A stretch of DNA of 64,000 nt from Eubacterium sp. (GCA_017463985.1 JAFUEH010000001.1:51933-115932), one strand, 5' to 3'. Counted from the stretch's first letter, positions 52,561 to 61,358 are shown. Made by a program: numbers and translations. The notes: a model not told the origin generated them from the sequence alone.

Positions 52561-54645
52561 TTACTTGACTGCCACACCGTTGACATACAAGGTATATCCG
52601 TTGCAGTCAATGTTTGAATAAGTGCTGTCAGCGTCCTCGAGCGCGGTCAGATAGGTGTCGCCCGTTAGCTTCACGGTGGACGCCGCGTCGAGCGTGAGCG
52701 TGGCCGCCTTGGCCGTGTTGTCGCTGTTGATCGCGCCCTCGAAGGTCGAGCCGGTCAGGTTGATCGCGACGGTAGAAATCTCATCCGCTACCACCTCGCC
52801 GGTCAGGGTCTGGTTGGTGGCGTTCAGGGTCACATTGCCGCCGTTCGCGCCGCTGTTGCCCCATTCTGAGGTGGCGGTCGCGCTGAGCAGTACGCCGCTG
52901 CCAAAGCTGAGCTGCGTGTTCGTCAGGTTAATCACCGCGTCCGTATTGGTGACGAAGAACATCGGCGCAACCGTGTAATAATCGGAGCTTGCCTGCACAG
53001 ATAACGAGGAATCCGTCGCCGTGAAGGTGCCGGTGCCCTCGCCGGCGTCACCGCTCATGGATTGGTAGATCATGATACCGGCGTGGTCCGCGTCGTTGCG
53101 GTTGCCTTTGCCGGAGGCGGTCAGCGTGGAATTTGTCACCGTGGCGCTGTTTTTGCCCTCGATCACCACCATCTGTGAGCCGTTGGCCGTGCCGGTCGTA
53201 TTTTCAATCTGAATATCGCCGGTGGAATAGATGACCGGTGAACCGCTGCCGTTCGTCTCCAGCGTGGAGTTGCGCGCAATCACCGTTCCCTCGCCCCTGT
53301 CCGTCGCGAGGGCAGCACAGGAGCCGCCCTGTGTGGTGACCGTTACGCGGTCGGCTTCGATCGTGCCGCCGTAGGTGGCGTCCAGTCCTCTTGAGGAGGA
53401 GGCGCCGGTTGTCGTGATCGTGGAATCGGTAATCGTAATTTTTGCGTCTGTGCCGGTAGCAAACACCGCGTTCGCCCCCTTGGCGTCGGTCGTGATCTCG
53501 GCGTTCTCAATCGTTGCGGAGGAGCCCTCCTGCACCAGGATCGCCGCATTCACGCCGTAGAATTCTGAGTTTTCGGTATTCGTGCTGTCGCCGGTTTTCG
53601 TCACGGTCGCACCGCTCAGCGTTACACTGCTGCCGCCCGTCACGAGCACGGCGCTTTCGTCGCTTTCCGTCGCCGTATAGGTATCCGTCAGGGTGTCGTC
53701 CGCTGCGTCGAGCGTGAGCGCACCGGTCGCATCCGCGCCGCTGCTTTGACTATCGTTCACGGCGGCAATGCTTTCCGCCTTGTCAGCATAGACTCTTGCT
53801 GTCACTTCACCGTGTACGACGCCCAGCGCCGTACCGACGATCAGCGTGCACAGTACATAGATCAGCAGCGTTCTGACGCTCTTGATCGTTGCGTGCAAGC
53901 CTTTCTTGTTGAACTTCGACAAAATCAGGTACAGCACCAGCGCGACGATGCCGATCCATTCGACCGCCAGCAGCACGTAAAAGAAGGTATCGAGGCTTGT
54001 TTCCCCGTCGGCGTTCTTTGTCATCTCCGTGCCGTCCGTCGGCATTTCCGGTAATTCACCCTGCTGTGCATTCTCACCGTCCGGCATTTCCGGCGTTTCG
54101 CTCTGTTCTGTGTTCTCACCGTTCGGCATTGCAGGCGCTTCGCCCTGCTGTGCATTCTCGCCGTCAGGCATGGAAGGCATTTCGCCCTGCTGCGTATTCT
54201 CACCGTCCGGCATGGAAGGCATTTCGCCCTGCTGCATCTCCGGCGGTCCCTGTCGATTGTTGCCGTCGTCCTGCGGCATCTCCGGCCGTGTTCCCTGCGG
54301 TCCGGCCGCCGTTTGTGTGTCGGTCTGCTCCGCGCCGAAGGAATCGAATTCCTCTAAGGTCGTGTCGCCGGTGGCGCTGTCCGTCGCGCCCTCGGTGTCA
54401 CTGCTCTTTTTATGCACCTTGCCGCCGGTCTGACCGGCTTGGTCGGTACTGCTGTCGCCCGGGAACTGACCGTCGCCCATCGGGCCAAAGCCGCCCTTTC
54501 CGCCGAAATCACCCCACTGCGCAAAATCCGCCGTCGGCGTGTTCAGCTGGCTGCCGGCATAATCCATCGTAAAATAGGCACCGGCGCCGAGCGCCACGAT
54601 CATCAGGATCATCACGATATTTTTAAACGTTCTTCCGAATTTCAT
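52561..54645 (-). CDS. Membrane-anchored beta-helix surface protein with EMP repeats
   Basis: 694 aa from the ATG at 54645 (AAGGAG 8 bp upstream; the ATG two codons earlier is too close). N-terminal membrane helix (about 8-30), then a Gly/Asp/Gln-rich linker with five copies of a 13-residue QQGEMPSMPDGEN-type repeat (about 135-205). Two more helices (about 225-245 and 265-285) are followed by 400 residues of Ser/Thr/Asp-rich beta-helix with repeats such as SSVTLSGATVT, SSATIENAEIT, AKITITDSTIT. Secreted display is likely. Possibly an adhesin or carbohydrate-binding protein; no known domain is certain. It has its own OmpR-type site and appears controlled by the upstream two-component system. 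Confidence 0.75.
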   Translation of the reverse strand: MKFGRTFKNIVMILMIVALGAGAYFTMDYAGSQLNTPTADFAQWGDFGGKGGFGPMGDGQFPGDSSTDQAGQTGGKVHKKSSDTEGATDSATGDTTLEEFDSFGAEQTDTQTAAGPQGTRPEMPQDDGNNRQGPPEMQQGEMPSMPDGENTQQGEMPSMPDGENAQQGEAPAMPNGENTEQSETPEMPDGENAQQGELPEMPTDGTEMTKNADGETSLDTFFYVLLAVEWIGIVALVLYLILSKFNKKGLHATIKSVRTLLIYVLCTLIVGTALGVVHGEVTARVYADKAESIAAVNDSQSSGADATGALTLDAADDTLTDTYTATESDESAVLVTGGSSVTLSGATVTKTGDSTNTENSEFYGVNAAILVQEGSSATIENAEITTDAKGANAVFATGTDAKITITDSTITTTGASSSRGLDATYGGTIEADRVTVTTQGGSCAALATDRGEGTVIARNSTLETNGSGSPVIYSTGDIQIENTTGTANGSQMVVIEGKNSATVTNSTLTASGKGNRNDADHAGIMIYQSMSGDAGEGTGTFTATDSSLSVQASSDYYTVAPMFFVTNTDAVINLTNTQLSFGSGVLLSATATSEWGNSGANGGNVTLNATNQTLTGEVVADEISTVAINLTGSTFEGAINSDNTAKAATLTLDAASTVKLTGDTYLTALEDADSTYSNIDCNGYTLYVNGVAVK

Positions 54646-54707
54646 AACCATTACTCCTTTGTGATTTTTCGGGGAAGCTTCCCTTGTTGTGCTCATCCTA
54701 ACCGCCG

Positions 54708-54727
54708 AACCTTAAACCAATATTAAA
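54708..54727 (-). promoter_or_regulatory. OmpR-type direct repeat upstream of the beta-helix gene
   Basis: Plus-strand AACCTTAAA (54708-54716) and AATATTAAA (54719-54727), 11 bp apart start to start. Each differs by one base from AACATTAAA, the unit repeated before the response regulator gene. A TAGGAT -10-like hexamer lies 7 bp downstream on the minus strand. Confidence 0.65.
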
Positions 54728-54780
54728 ACCGCCGCCTTTTTCAAAATTTTTCAAAAATAGCTTTTCGCGGCTCGCTTTGC

Positions 54781-54810
54781 AAAAAAATACGGGAGGTCTC
54801 CGCCTCCCGT
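54781..54810 (-). terminator. Terminator after the histidine kinase gene
   Basis: ACGGGAGG pairs with CCTCCCGT (6-nt loop) and is followed on the minus strand by ATTTTTTT. It separates the two-component genes from the beta-helix gene. Confidence 0.85.
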
Positions 54811-54824
54811 TCATATATGATGCT

Positions 54825-56099
54825 TTATTTCTGTTTAAATACGACTTTAAAGGTCGTCAGCCCGTTCTCGCTCTTGGCGCTGATCTCGGCACGGTGCGCC
54901 GCGCAGATGTTTTTTGCGATCGCCAGTCCGAGTCCGTAGCGGTTTTCGTTACGGTTGCGCGATTCGTCAGCACGGTAGAAGCGTTCAAAGATCTTCTCCT
55001 CCTCGCCTGCCGGAATACCCTCGCCGCGGTTCGTCACCTTGAGGATAATGTCCTTTTCCTTTTTCAGGCTGACGGTGATCTGACCGCCCGGCTCGCTGTG
55101 CTTCACCGCGTTATCGAGCAAAATCGACAGCAGCTGCTGGATTTTGTACGAATTCATATTGAGCAGGATGCCCTCGTCAATACTGTCCTCCAGCGCGATC
55201 CCCTTTTCAAACATCACGCTCTCAAAGGTCAGCGTCGCCTTTTCCACCAGCTTCGAGAGGTTGCCCTCGGCGTACTGCTCCTTGTCGTTGACCGACTCGC
55301 TCTTCGCCAGCTCCAGCAGGTCGGCAATCAGCTTGCTCATGCGGTCGCTTTCGCTTTTAATGTTTTCGAGCCATTTTGCCTCCGCCGGATTGCTCTCCAG
55401 CGCGTCGGCGCTCGCAATGATCACGGCCAGCGGTGTTTTCAGCTCGTGCGAGGCGTCAGCGATGAACTGCTTTTGCTTGTCAAAGCTCTCCGCCACCGGC
55501 CGCGCGATCCAGCGCGTCAGCAGCAGCGCCAGTAAAACGATCACCGCCACGGCGACGAGCCACAGCAGCAGCGACACCAGCAGCGTGCGGCGCAGCAGCG
55601 CATTCGTTTCGCTGTTTTCCACAATGACCAGTGTGTTGCCCTGACGGGAATAGGCATACGGCTCCGTATAGAGATTGCCGATCTTGCTATCGCAATTTTC
55701 CGCCAGCAGCGCCGTCGCCACCGCGTCAATATCCTCCTCGGTCGACTCGCTTGGCGAATGGTTAATGATAAAATCCACCGCGCCGTCCTCAGTCAGGCAG
55801 ACCGTGTACACCGTGGAATCCAGAAAGCGCATATTGCCAAAGGCCTCGCGGTTAAACTCCGGCTCACCGTTCTCCGGCGGCGCCTCCAGCTCCCCGTCCG
55901 CCTTCGGCGGCAGCGTGTTGTCGTCCTTGTCGTTAAAGCTGTTTTTCATGCCGAATTCAAAGGCACTGTTCAGTGCGCGCTCCACCATCACCTGCTCCTG
56001 CTGATACAGCTGGATATTGTACAGCGCGACCGCGCCGGTGGCCACCAGCGTTAAGATCAAAAAAATGACCAAAAACACCTTTTTCTTTAGCTTTTTCAT
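54825..56099 (-). CDS. Sensor histidine kinase
   Basis: 424 aa. Helix 1 (about 7-27), an extracytoplasmic sensor region (about 28-165, acidic with Pro-rich stretch), helix 2 (about 170-193), then the kinase core: FIADASHELKTPLAV (phosphorylated His), DNAVKHSEPGG (N box), GEGIPAGEEEKIFERFYR (G1/F) and GLGLAIAKNI (G2). EnvZ/BaeS-like class. Its start overlaps the response regulator stop by 4 bp. Confidence 0.93.
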   Translation of the reverse strand: MKKLKKKVFLVIFLILTLVATGAVALYNIQLYQQEQVMVERALNSAFEFGMKNSFNDKDDNTLPPKADGELEAPPENGEPEFNREAFGNMRFLDSTVYTVCLTEDGAVDFIINHSPSESTEEDIDAVATALLAENCDSKIGNLYTEPYAYSRQGNTLVIVENSETNALLRRTLLVSLLLWLVAVAVIVLLALLLTRWIARPVAESFDKQKQFIADASHELKTPLAVIIASADALESNPAEAKWLENIKSESDRMSKLIADLLELAKSESVNDKEQYAEGNLSKLVEKATLTFESVMFEKGIALEDSIDEGILLNMNSYKIQQLLSILLDNAVKHSEPGGQITVSLKKEKDIILKVTNRGEGIPAGEEEKIFERFYRADESRNRNENRYGLGLAIAKNICAAHRAEISAKSENGLTTFKVVFKQK

Positions 56100-56776
56100 G
56101 CCTGCTCCATTCTGTAGCCCATACCGCGCACCGCCTTGATGTTGACCGTCGATTCGATCGCCTTGAGCTTGCGGCGGATGAACGACAGGTACGCCTCCAG
56201 GTTATTCGACTCAATTTCGTTATCATAGCCCCAAACCTTGTCGTAGATCTGCTCCTTTGACAAAATCTGGTTCGGATTGGACAGGAAGTATTCCAGCAGC
56301 TGGAACTCCTTGTTCACCACGCCGATCTCCTCGCCGGACGCGGTGCAAACCAGCTTAGAGGCCTTGGTGTTCAGCCGCAGGTCACCGAATTCGATATAAT
56401 CCTTCGGTACGTTTTGGACGTCCTGTCTGAGCTGCAGGTTCACGCGCGCCACCAGCTCGTCAATATGGAACGGCTTCGTCACGTAATCGTTCGCGCCGCC
56501 GGTCAGCCCCTCCAGCTTATCCTCCAGCATGGATTTGGCCGTCAGCATAATGACCTTGGACGTGATTTTTTCCGCGCGCAGCTCCTTTAAAATTTCAAAG
56601 CCGTTCATCTTCGGCAGCATCACGTCCAGAATGATCAGGTCGTAAATACCGCTTTCGGCGTTATACAGACCGTCCTCGCCGTCCGTGGAAATATCCACCT
56701 CGTAATTCTCTTTTTTCAGCCGTGCCGCCACGACGTCGGCCAGCTTAAATTCGTCCTCTACAATCAAAATACGCAT
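56096..56776 (-). CDS. OmpR-family response regulator
   Basis: 226 aa from ATG 56776 (GGGTGA upstream). Receiver domain with acidic pocket VEDE (about 8-11), phosphoacceptor in LIILDVMLPKMNG (about 51), TAK and a lysine in VTKPF. C-terminal winged helix of the OmpR/PhoB type (LDTKASKLV-like start, then YDKVWGYDNEIESNNLEAYLSFIRRKL). A direct repeat of the kind bound by this family lies just upstream, pointing to autoregulation. Confidence 0.94.
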   Translation of the reverse strand: MRILIVEDEFKLADVVAARLKKENYEVDISTDGEDGLYNAESGIYDLIILDVMLPKMNGFEILKELRAEKITSKVIMLTAKSMLEDKLEGLTGGANDYVTKPFHIDELVARVNLQLRQDVQNVPKDYIEFGDLRLNTKASKLVCTASGEEIGVVNKEFQLLEYFLSNPNQILSKEQIYDKVWGYDNEIESNNLEAYLSFIRRKLKAIESTVNIKAVRGMGYRMEQA

Positions 56777-56793
56777 CGTTATCACCCGTTTCT

Positions 56794-56825
56794 ATCATAG
56801 CCGGTAACATTAAACGAACATTAAA
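56794..56825 (-). promoter_or_regulatory. Autoregulatory direct repeats and promoter of the two-component operon
   Basis: On the minus strand TTTAATGTT-CG-TTTAATGTT (56825-56806), two perfect 9-mers one helical turn apart, lie where a -35 would be; TATGAT (56799-56794) follows 6 bp later. This is the arrangement of PhoB/OmpR-activated promoters. Confidence 0.75.
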
Positions 56826-56836
56826 GCTGTCCTGCC

Positions 56837-58117
56837 TCATGCGGTCAGCAGACCGATGGCCTTTTCGAGCAGGTCAAAGAAATGCTCGACGATGCGCCGG
56901 TCCTCCTCGTTGCCGCGCACGCACATCGACAGCGTCAGCTCCTTGCGCAGCGAGGTGGCAGACAGCAGCACATAAGGCTTGTATTTTACGGCGCCGCTCA
57001 TAAAGCCGTCCGTCGGCTCATGACCGGACAGAGCCAGCTTATCCGGCTCCAGGATACCGATATTACTCATCGCCAGCAGCGGATTGGCATAGCCGACCTT
57101 GATAATTTCCTCACTGGCCGCCAGCGGCATAATTTTATACCCCAGCGACAGCAGCGGCAGCCCGTGCAGCCCCATAAAGCGGTCCTGCTTAAACTGATTG
57201 GACGACGCTACCACATAATCCAGCGTCTCAAAAATATTGCCGCCGCGGCGCGGCACACGGCACTGCATCCATGCCGTCTGGTTCGTCACGCCCTGATCGC
57301 TGTTATCCTTGATATGGCGGCGCAGGTCGATCGCGCACGAAATCGAAACGCTGTCCTCCGGATCGTATAGCGCCAGCTCGTACAGGCTGTAAAAATACGC
57401 CGTCAGCAGCATATCGTTGACCGTCGCGCCGTGCTGTTTGCCGGCAGCGCGGATCTTATCAAAGGTTTCAGCCGACAGCTTGCGACGGGCAATAAAGGAT
57501 TTGTCCTGAATACTGTCCGGCGTGAGCGGAAAGCCGTGATCGTCCTTCGTGTTGATGTTCTTATACAGGCTCTTGGCCATCTTCCGTTCGGTGGCCGTAA
57601 AGTCCTCATACACAGCCTCGTACGAGCGCGTACCGGTGCGCAGCGCCACGGGGCTGATACCGTTTTCGACAAAATCTGTGTAATTCTGACACAGCGATTT
57701 CATAAAGTATTTGAGGTCGCCGCCGTCCATGCACATGTGATTTTCGACGAGGCACAGCGCCGAGCAGCTGCCGTAATAGAACACCGCCACCTTCATCTGT
57801 ACTGCGCTCTCCGGCGGAATGTACTGTACTAAAAAGGCATTGATCTCCTCGGCCAGCGCTTCCTCGCTGACCTCCTTCACCGTCAGAATATCGTTAATAT
57901 GATAATCCTTCACGGTCCAATAGGGATGAATACGGTTATCCGTAAAGGAGGAATGGAGCACCGGCGCCTTTTCAAAAAAGCAGGTGATCACCGTTTTCAG
58001 CGCGTCAATATCGATACGGAAATCATAGTGCAGCTCCACGTGCACCATGCGGTCGTTAAAATCGCGGAACAGGTAGTGCATCTTGTCCCACAGCTCGGCA
58101 TTCAGCTTTCGTTCCAT
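56837..58117 (-). CDS. Condensation-fold acyltransferase-like protein
   Basis: 426 aa. ENHMCMDGGDL (about 130-140) has the HxxxDG motif of the condensation/BAHD/alcohol-acetyltransferase superfamily, in which the histidine deprotonates the acceptor. Length and the LRRHIKDNSD, LAMSNIG segments fit the stand-alone Firmicute members. No carrier protein or NRPS lies nearby. It starts with GGAGGTGA inside the end of the upstream membrane-protein gene, so both are under the Mn2+ riboswitch. Acceptor and donor are unknown. Confidence 0.8.
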   Translation of the reverse strand: MERKLNAELWDKMHYLFRDFNDRMVHVELHYDFRIDIDALKTVITCFFEKAPVLHSSFTDNRIHPYWTVKDYHINDILTVKEVSEEALAEEINAFLVQYIPPESAVQMKVAVFYYGSCSALCLVENHMCMDGGDLKYFMKSLCQNYTDFVENGISPVALRTGTRSYEAVYEDFTATERKMAKSLYKNINTKDDHGFPLTPDSIQDKSFIARRKLSAETFDKIRAAGKQHGATVNDMLLTAYFYSLYELALYDPEDSVSISCAIDLRRHIKDNSDQGVTNQTAWMQCRVPRRGGNIFETLDYVVASSNQFKQDRFMGLHGLPLLSLGYKIMPLAASEEIIKVGYANPLLAMSNIGILEPDKLALSGHEPTDGFMSGAVKYKPYVLLSATSLRKELTLSMCVRGNEEDRRIVEHFFDLLEKAIGLLTA

Positions 58118-58911
58118 ATATCGGTCACCTCCATTTTTTCCGCACGGTTTCTGGCCAGCGCCGCCACAATGACCGCCACGTCAAGCACCAGCGACAGCGG
58201 AATGATCAGCCATGCAACGTTCCACGCCAGCAGGTGCAGCACGCCGACGATGATAAATAAAAACGTCGCGATGACCGGAATATACAGCAGCCAGTAAAAG
58301 ATCGTCAGCTTCGCCTTCGTCAGCGTAGCATACAACCCGTCCCCGACAAAGGCCAGGATCAGCCCGACGATCACCAGCAGCCACGTGTGCGGCCAATCGG
58401 TCAGCGCCACGAGGAACAGGAACGCCGCCACCGTGACGTTCACCACTGCACCGAACAGCGCGATCCGCGCAAAGATATGAAAAATCCGTTTCATCGACGT
58501 AAATTTTTTCACGCCGAGCAGCAGCAGGTAAACCACCCACAGCAGGATACCGTCCACGACGATGATCCACGTCATGCTCCACGCGTGCGTGGAAAAGCTC
58601 ACCATCAGGAACACGGTCACGAGCAGGAGAATATACACGACCGAGCCGAGGATATTGCCGATGATGCCGCGGCGCGTTTTGATTTGCGCCGTCTTTTTTT
58701 GATGGTACGCCGCATACTCCGCCGGCAGGTCCGGATGCTCGCTGATGATCAGGTCCTCCACGACCTTACGGCTGGCAATACCGCCGCGGCCGGTGACCTC
58801 CACCGCACGGGCGTTCATTTCGTCGAGCAGCTGCTTCTTGAACTGATAGCGCAGCTTGTCGCCGCGCTTGTCCGGCAGCGCCCCGTTAATATAGTCAATA
58901 AACCGTTCCAT
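58102..58911 (-). CDS. Six-to-seven-helix membrane protein under a Mn2+ riboswitch
   Basis: 269 aa from ATG 58911 (GGAGGG upstream). Residues 1-85 are soluble and helical, HAAS/DUF1700-like (LLDEMNARAVEVTGRGG, then SRKVVEDLIISEHPDLPAEY). Six or seven membrane helices fill about 88-255, and the tail is polar. No metal-transporter motif (MntP, TerC, P-type ATPase) is visible. The yybP-ykoY riboswitch, consensus promoter and terminator lie directly upstream. It overlaps the condensation-fold gene by 16 bp. Confidence 0.75.
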   Translation of the reverse strand: MERFIDYINGALPDKRGDKLRYQFKKQLLDEMNARAVEVTGRGGIASRKVVEDLIISEHPDLPAEYAAYHQKKTAQIKTRRGIIGNILGSVVYILLLVTVFLMVSFSTHAWSMTWIIVVDGILLWVVYLLLLGVKKFTSMKRIFHIFARIALFGAVVNVTVAAFLFLVALTDWPHTWLLVIVGLILAFVGDGLYATLTKAKLTIFYWLLYIPVIATFLFIIVGVLHLLAWNVAWLIIPLSLVLDVAVIVAALARNRAEKMEVTDIWNES

Positions 58912-58922
58912 AAGCCCTCCTG

Positions 58923-58953
58923 AAAAAAGACCGGACACTTGCCGTGCCCGGTC
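58923..58953 (-). terminator. Expression-platform terminator of the riboswitch
   Basis: GACCGGGCAC pairs with GTGTCCGGTC (one G-U, loop GGCAA) and TTTTTT follows, 12 bp before the start codon of the membrane-protein gene. Confidence 0.9.
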
Positions 58954-59006
58954 TGACTGCCTGTATCGGGAGCCACAGCAATAACGCAGAACGCGGCGGT
59001 CCTGCT

Positions 59007-59090
59007 GTGAGTCTCGCATTTTAAAGCAAGCCGGGCTTGCGCCGTGATGACGACTTGCTGCGGCCAACGCCGCTTGCTACTCCCTCCCTA
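59007..59090 (-). ncRNA. yybP-ykoY (Mn2+-sensing) riboswitch aptamer
   Basis: In RNA sense the minus strand reads GGGAGTAGC, a first hairpin (GCGGC-GTTG-GCCGC), GCAAGTCG-TCA, an inner GGC-GCAA-GCC hairpin, CGGCTTGC, then GCGAGACTC. GCAAGTCG and CGGCTTGC pair over 8 bp. The order and conserved bases (GGAGUAGC, GUCGUCA, ACGGC, GCRAGAC) are those of the yybP-ykoY manganese riboswitch. A short P1 is possible between GGGAG and CTC. The promoter lies 3 bp upstream and a terminator about 50 nt downstream, so Mn2+ should raise expression of the two genes behind it. Confidence 0.88.
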
Positions 59091-59092
59091 CT

Positions 59093-59122
59093 ATCATAAT
59101 ATTTTTCCGCCGTTCTTGTCAA
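59093..59122 (-). promoter_or_regulatory. Sigma-A promoter of the riboswitch operon
   Basis: On the minus strand TTGACA (59122-59117), 18-bp spacer, TATGAT (59098-59093). Confidence 0.8.
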
Positions 59123-59186
59123 GCGCTTTATTAAAAAAGAATCAACCCAAACGCCTATTCAGACGAAAGCTTGGAAACGGGCAATA

Positions 59187-60956
59187 TCAGTGGAAGCCGA
59201 GCGGTGCCGGCGACGGGCTGTTCACCTCCTGCGGTGCGCTGAAATCCTCGGCAAGGAGCACACGCGGCGGTGCGGCGGTGCACGGTGTGTCGCCGTATAC
59301 GCGCGTGGCATAGAAAAGAACGGCGTTTTCCACCAAATTCCGGCAGAATCGGCCGTTGCCGAAGCCGTCCTTGTCCTTTGCCTGTGTGCAAAGCGCCTTT
59401 ACCTTGCCGAGCGCGTCCGCGTGGATGTCGAAGCCGAGCTGCGCCGCCTGCAGGGTGACGATCTGCGCCATTTCCTCCACCGTGTAATCGCTGAAAACGA
59501 TCTGAAAGGGTACGCGTGATTTTAACCCCGGATTGCGTGAAAACAGGTCGTTCATCTCTTTTTGATAGCCGGCAAAAATCACCACGGTTTCGTGACGGCG
59601 GTTCTCCATCTCCTGCACGATCGTACTGATGGCCTCGTCGCCGTAGCCGCCCGTGATGTCCTCCACAAGGGAATAGGCCTCGTCAATAAAGAGCAGCCTG
59701 CCCTTCGCCTGCTCAAAGACCTCCTTCACCTTGGCGGCCGTGTGACCGACATACCTGCCGACTAAATCGGCGCGGCCGACCTCCACCGGCTCGGCGCTCT
59801 CCAGCAGTCCCTCCTCGTGCAAAATACCGGCCAGAATCCGCGCGACGGTCGTTTTGGCGGTGCCGGGATTCCCGACGAACTCCATATTCAGCGCCAGCGA
59901 AAGCTGCTTGCCGTCCTCCTGTTCCATCGCCTGCTTCATTCTGGCAAAGGCGGCGATCCGCCTGACCTGCTCCTTTACAGCCGCCAGACCGATCAGCTCT
60001 GCCAGGCGCTGGCGGTAATCGATGCTGCTGACCGCCTCCGCCGCTTCGGCTGGCGACGCCTGATAGTGCGCGAGCTTTTCCTTCACTTCCTCCGTGCTTT
60101 TTCTGCCCAGGAGGCGCACGCAGGCGAAGTCCTCATCGCTCATGGTCAGCAAGGTCTCGACGGTGTGAATCCCTGCCCGTTTCAGGCAGTTAAAGGCGCG
60201 CACGCTCAGGTCCAGCACCTCGATCGGCGTGTTGCGGACGGCAGGCGCGGCAGGCGTTTCTTTCCGCTGTTCAGGCTTTTGCTGACAGCGCTGCTGTATC
60301 ATTACGGCCTCTGCCAGTCCGGCCAAGCCGTCGGTAAAGCACGGCAGCTCCGTCAAGGACGAACGCTCTCCCTCCGGCAGCTCCGCTACGGTCACGGCGA
60401 AAAACGTCATCGTCAGCATCGCGCGCAGCCGCAAGGGAAGAACGCCCGGCGTGCTGACGTAAAGATGGCCACAGCCCACGCCGCCTTTGCCGTCAGAAAC
60501 AGCTGCCAGTCGGAGCAAAGCGCCGGCTTCCTGCAGCAGTTTCAGCAGCTCACGGTAATGCCGCTGCAGCATCAGCGGATCGCTGTCAATACCGATTGGC
60601 GACTCATTGTTCTCGCCGTCCGTCAGCAGCAGATACGCGCGGCGGCCGTCGGCATACAGGCTGTCCGGTGCCGCCTCGGGGCGGTAGGTGACGTCAGCAC
60701 AGTCCCCGAACATCCATGCCAGATCGTCAGCGCTGACGCTTTCAGCCGTGCTTGCCAAAACAAAGCAGTCGGTCGACCCTGACGCATTCGGTGACAGCTG
60801 CAACGCCAGGCAGTCCCCTTCCGGTAACAGGGAGACGGCGTGCATCAGCCTGTTCAGCGCTTTTTTGACGGCATCCGTCGGGAGGATGGCGATCTGTTTC
60901 ATAGCAAAGGTCAGTGCGGCAATACCGGTCATTTTTTCACAATAATTATTCATCAT
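59187..60956 (-). CDS. AAA+ (CbxX/SpoVK-like) ATPase with alpha-CTD-like domain
   Basis: 589 aa. Residues 1-225 are an unrecognised alpha/beta domain. Residues about 246-298 ([20 protein letters not shown], then [14 protein letters not shown]) closely resemble the C-terminal domain of the RNA polymerase alpha subunit. The AAA+ module of the CbxX/CfqX/SpoVK family follows: Walker [10 protein letters not shown] (362-370), Walker [11 protein letters not shown] (421-430), an arginine-finger-type segment near GLKSRVPF and a C-terminal lid. SpoVK-like ATPases remodel protein partners. The alpha-CTD could bind DNA or a transcription factor, or serve as a protein docking fold. Its message has a 260-nt structured leader. 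Confidence 0.85.
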   Translation of the reverse strand: MMNNYCEKMTGIAALTFAMKQIAILPTDAVKKALNRLMHAVSLLPEGDCLALQLSPNASGSTDCFVLASTAESVSADDLAWMFGDCADVTYRPEAAPDSLYADGRRAYLLLTDGENNESPIGIDSDPLMLQRHYRELLKLLQEAGALLRLAAVSDGKGGVGCGHLYVSTPGVLPLRLRAMLTMTFFAVTVAELPEGERSSLTELPCFTDGLAGLAEAVMIQQRCQQKPEQRKETPAAPAVRNTPIEVLDLSVRAFNCLKRAGIHTVETLLTMSDEDFACVRLLGRKSTEEVKEKLAHYQASPAEAAEAVSSIDYRQRLAELIGLAAVKEQVRRIAAFARMKQAMEQEDGKQLSLALNMEFVGNPGTAKTTVARILAGILHEEGLLESAEPVEVGRADLVGRYVGHTAAKVKEVFEQAKGRLLFIDEAYSLVEDITGGYGDEAISTIVQEMENRRHETVVIFAGYQKEMNDLFSRNPGLKSRVPFQIVFSDYTVEEMAQIVTLQAAQLGFDIHADALGKVKALCTQAKDKDGFGNGRFCRNLVENAVLFYATRVYGDTPCTAAPPRVLLAEDFSAPQEVNSPSPAPLGFH

Positions 60957-60989
60957 AGCTTTGTGCCTCTCTTTCTTTACTTCGTTCGT

Positions 60990-61215
60990 AAAATTGATTC
61001 ATCGATTTTTCCGTTGCAGTCTGCAAAGGCGGTTCCGTTGGCACGCTCTTATCCTCGCGGTGCTTCCCCCGGCTAGCGCCCCCTTTGCAGCTGCAGATTC
61101 ACTTTTCAAGGTGCGATCGGCACAAAAAAAGCCGATATTCCAGTGTTTTGGGCGCAGTTTCCCCACTGCCCAATTTTACCGAAATATCAACTGATGATAA
61201 TTTTATGAAATTGTG
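60990..61215 (-). ncRNA. Long structured leader or ncRNA upstream of the AAA+ gene
   Basis: About 260 nt separate a perfect promoter from the start codon. On the minus strand the segment has hairpins GGGCAGT/ACTGCGCCC (around 61155-61180) and ATCGGC/GCCGAT (around 61113-61136), and a 9-bp long-range stem CTGCAAAGG/CCTTTGCAG (61090-61082 with 61029-61021). The stem encloses a GC-rich core with GGGGGCGCTAGCC, GGAAGCACCGCGAGGATAA and GCGTGCC. Such ordered complexity in an otherwise AT-rich spacer implies a functional RNA. The clostridial raiA-motif RNA (about 200 nt, linked to sporulation) is one candidate; I cannot confirm it by eye. Confidence 0.5.
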
Positions 61216-61220
61216 GAGGA

Positions 61221-61249
61221 ATTATAACATATATTTCATCGGTTGTCAA
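61221..61249 (-). promoter_or_regulatory. Perfect consensus promoter of the leader RNA/AAA+ gene
   Basis: On the minus strand TTGACA (61249-61244), 17-bp spacer, TATAAT (61226-61221): twelve of twelve consensus bases at ideal spacing, the strongest promoter in the window. Confidence 0.9.
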
Positions 61250-61358
61250 CTTTTTTCAGGAAGTGAAAGCCTGCGCAGGCTTTTTGGAGGACGCGGTTTT
61301 GCCTCCCCCTTTGGGCGGCAGCGCTTGTCGGAGAGGATTACGCTGCCGCCGCTTCGGA

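Noticed and set aside
60957-61215. c-di-GMP, TPP, cobalamin, T-box, ykkC or ydaO riboswitch in the AAA+ leader
   Set aside because: None of their conserved core sequences could be matched in order; left as an unidentified structured RNA.
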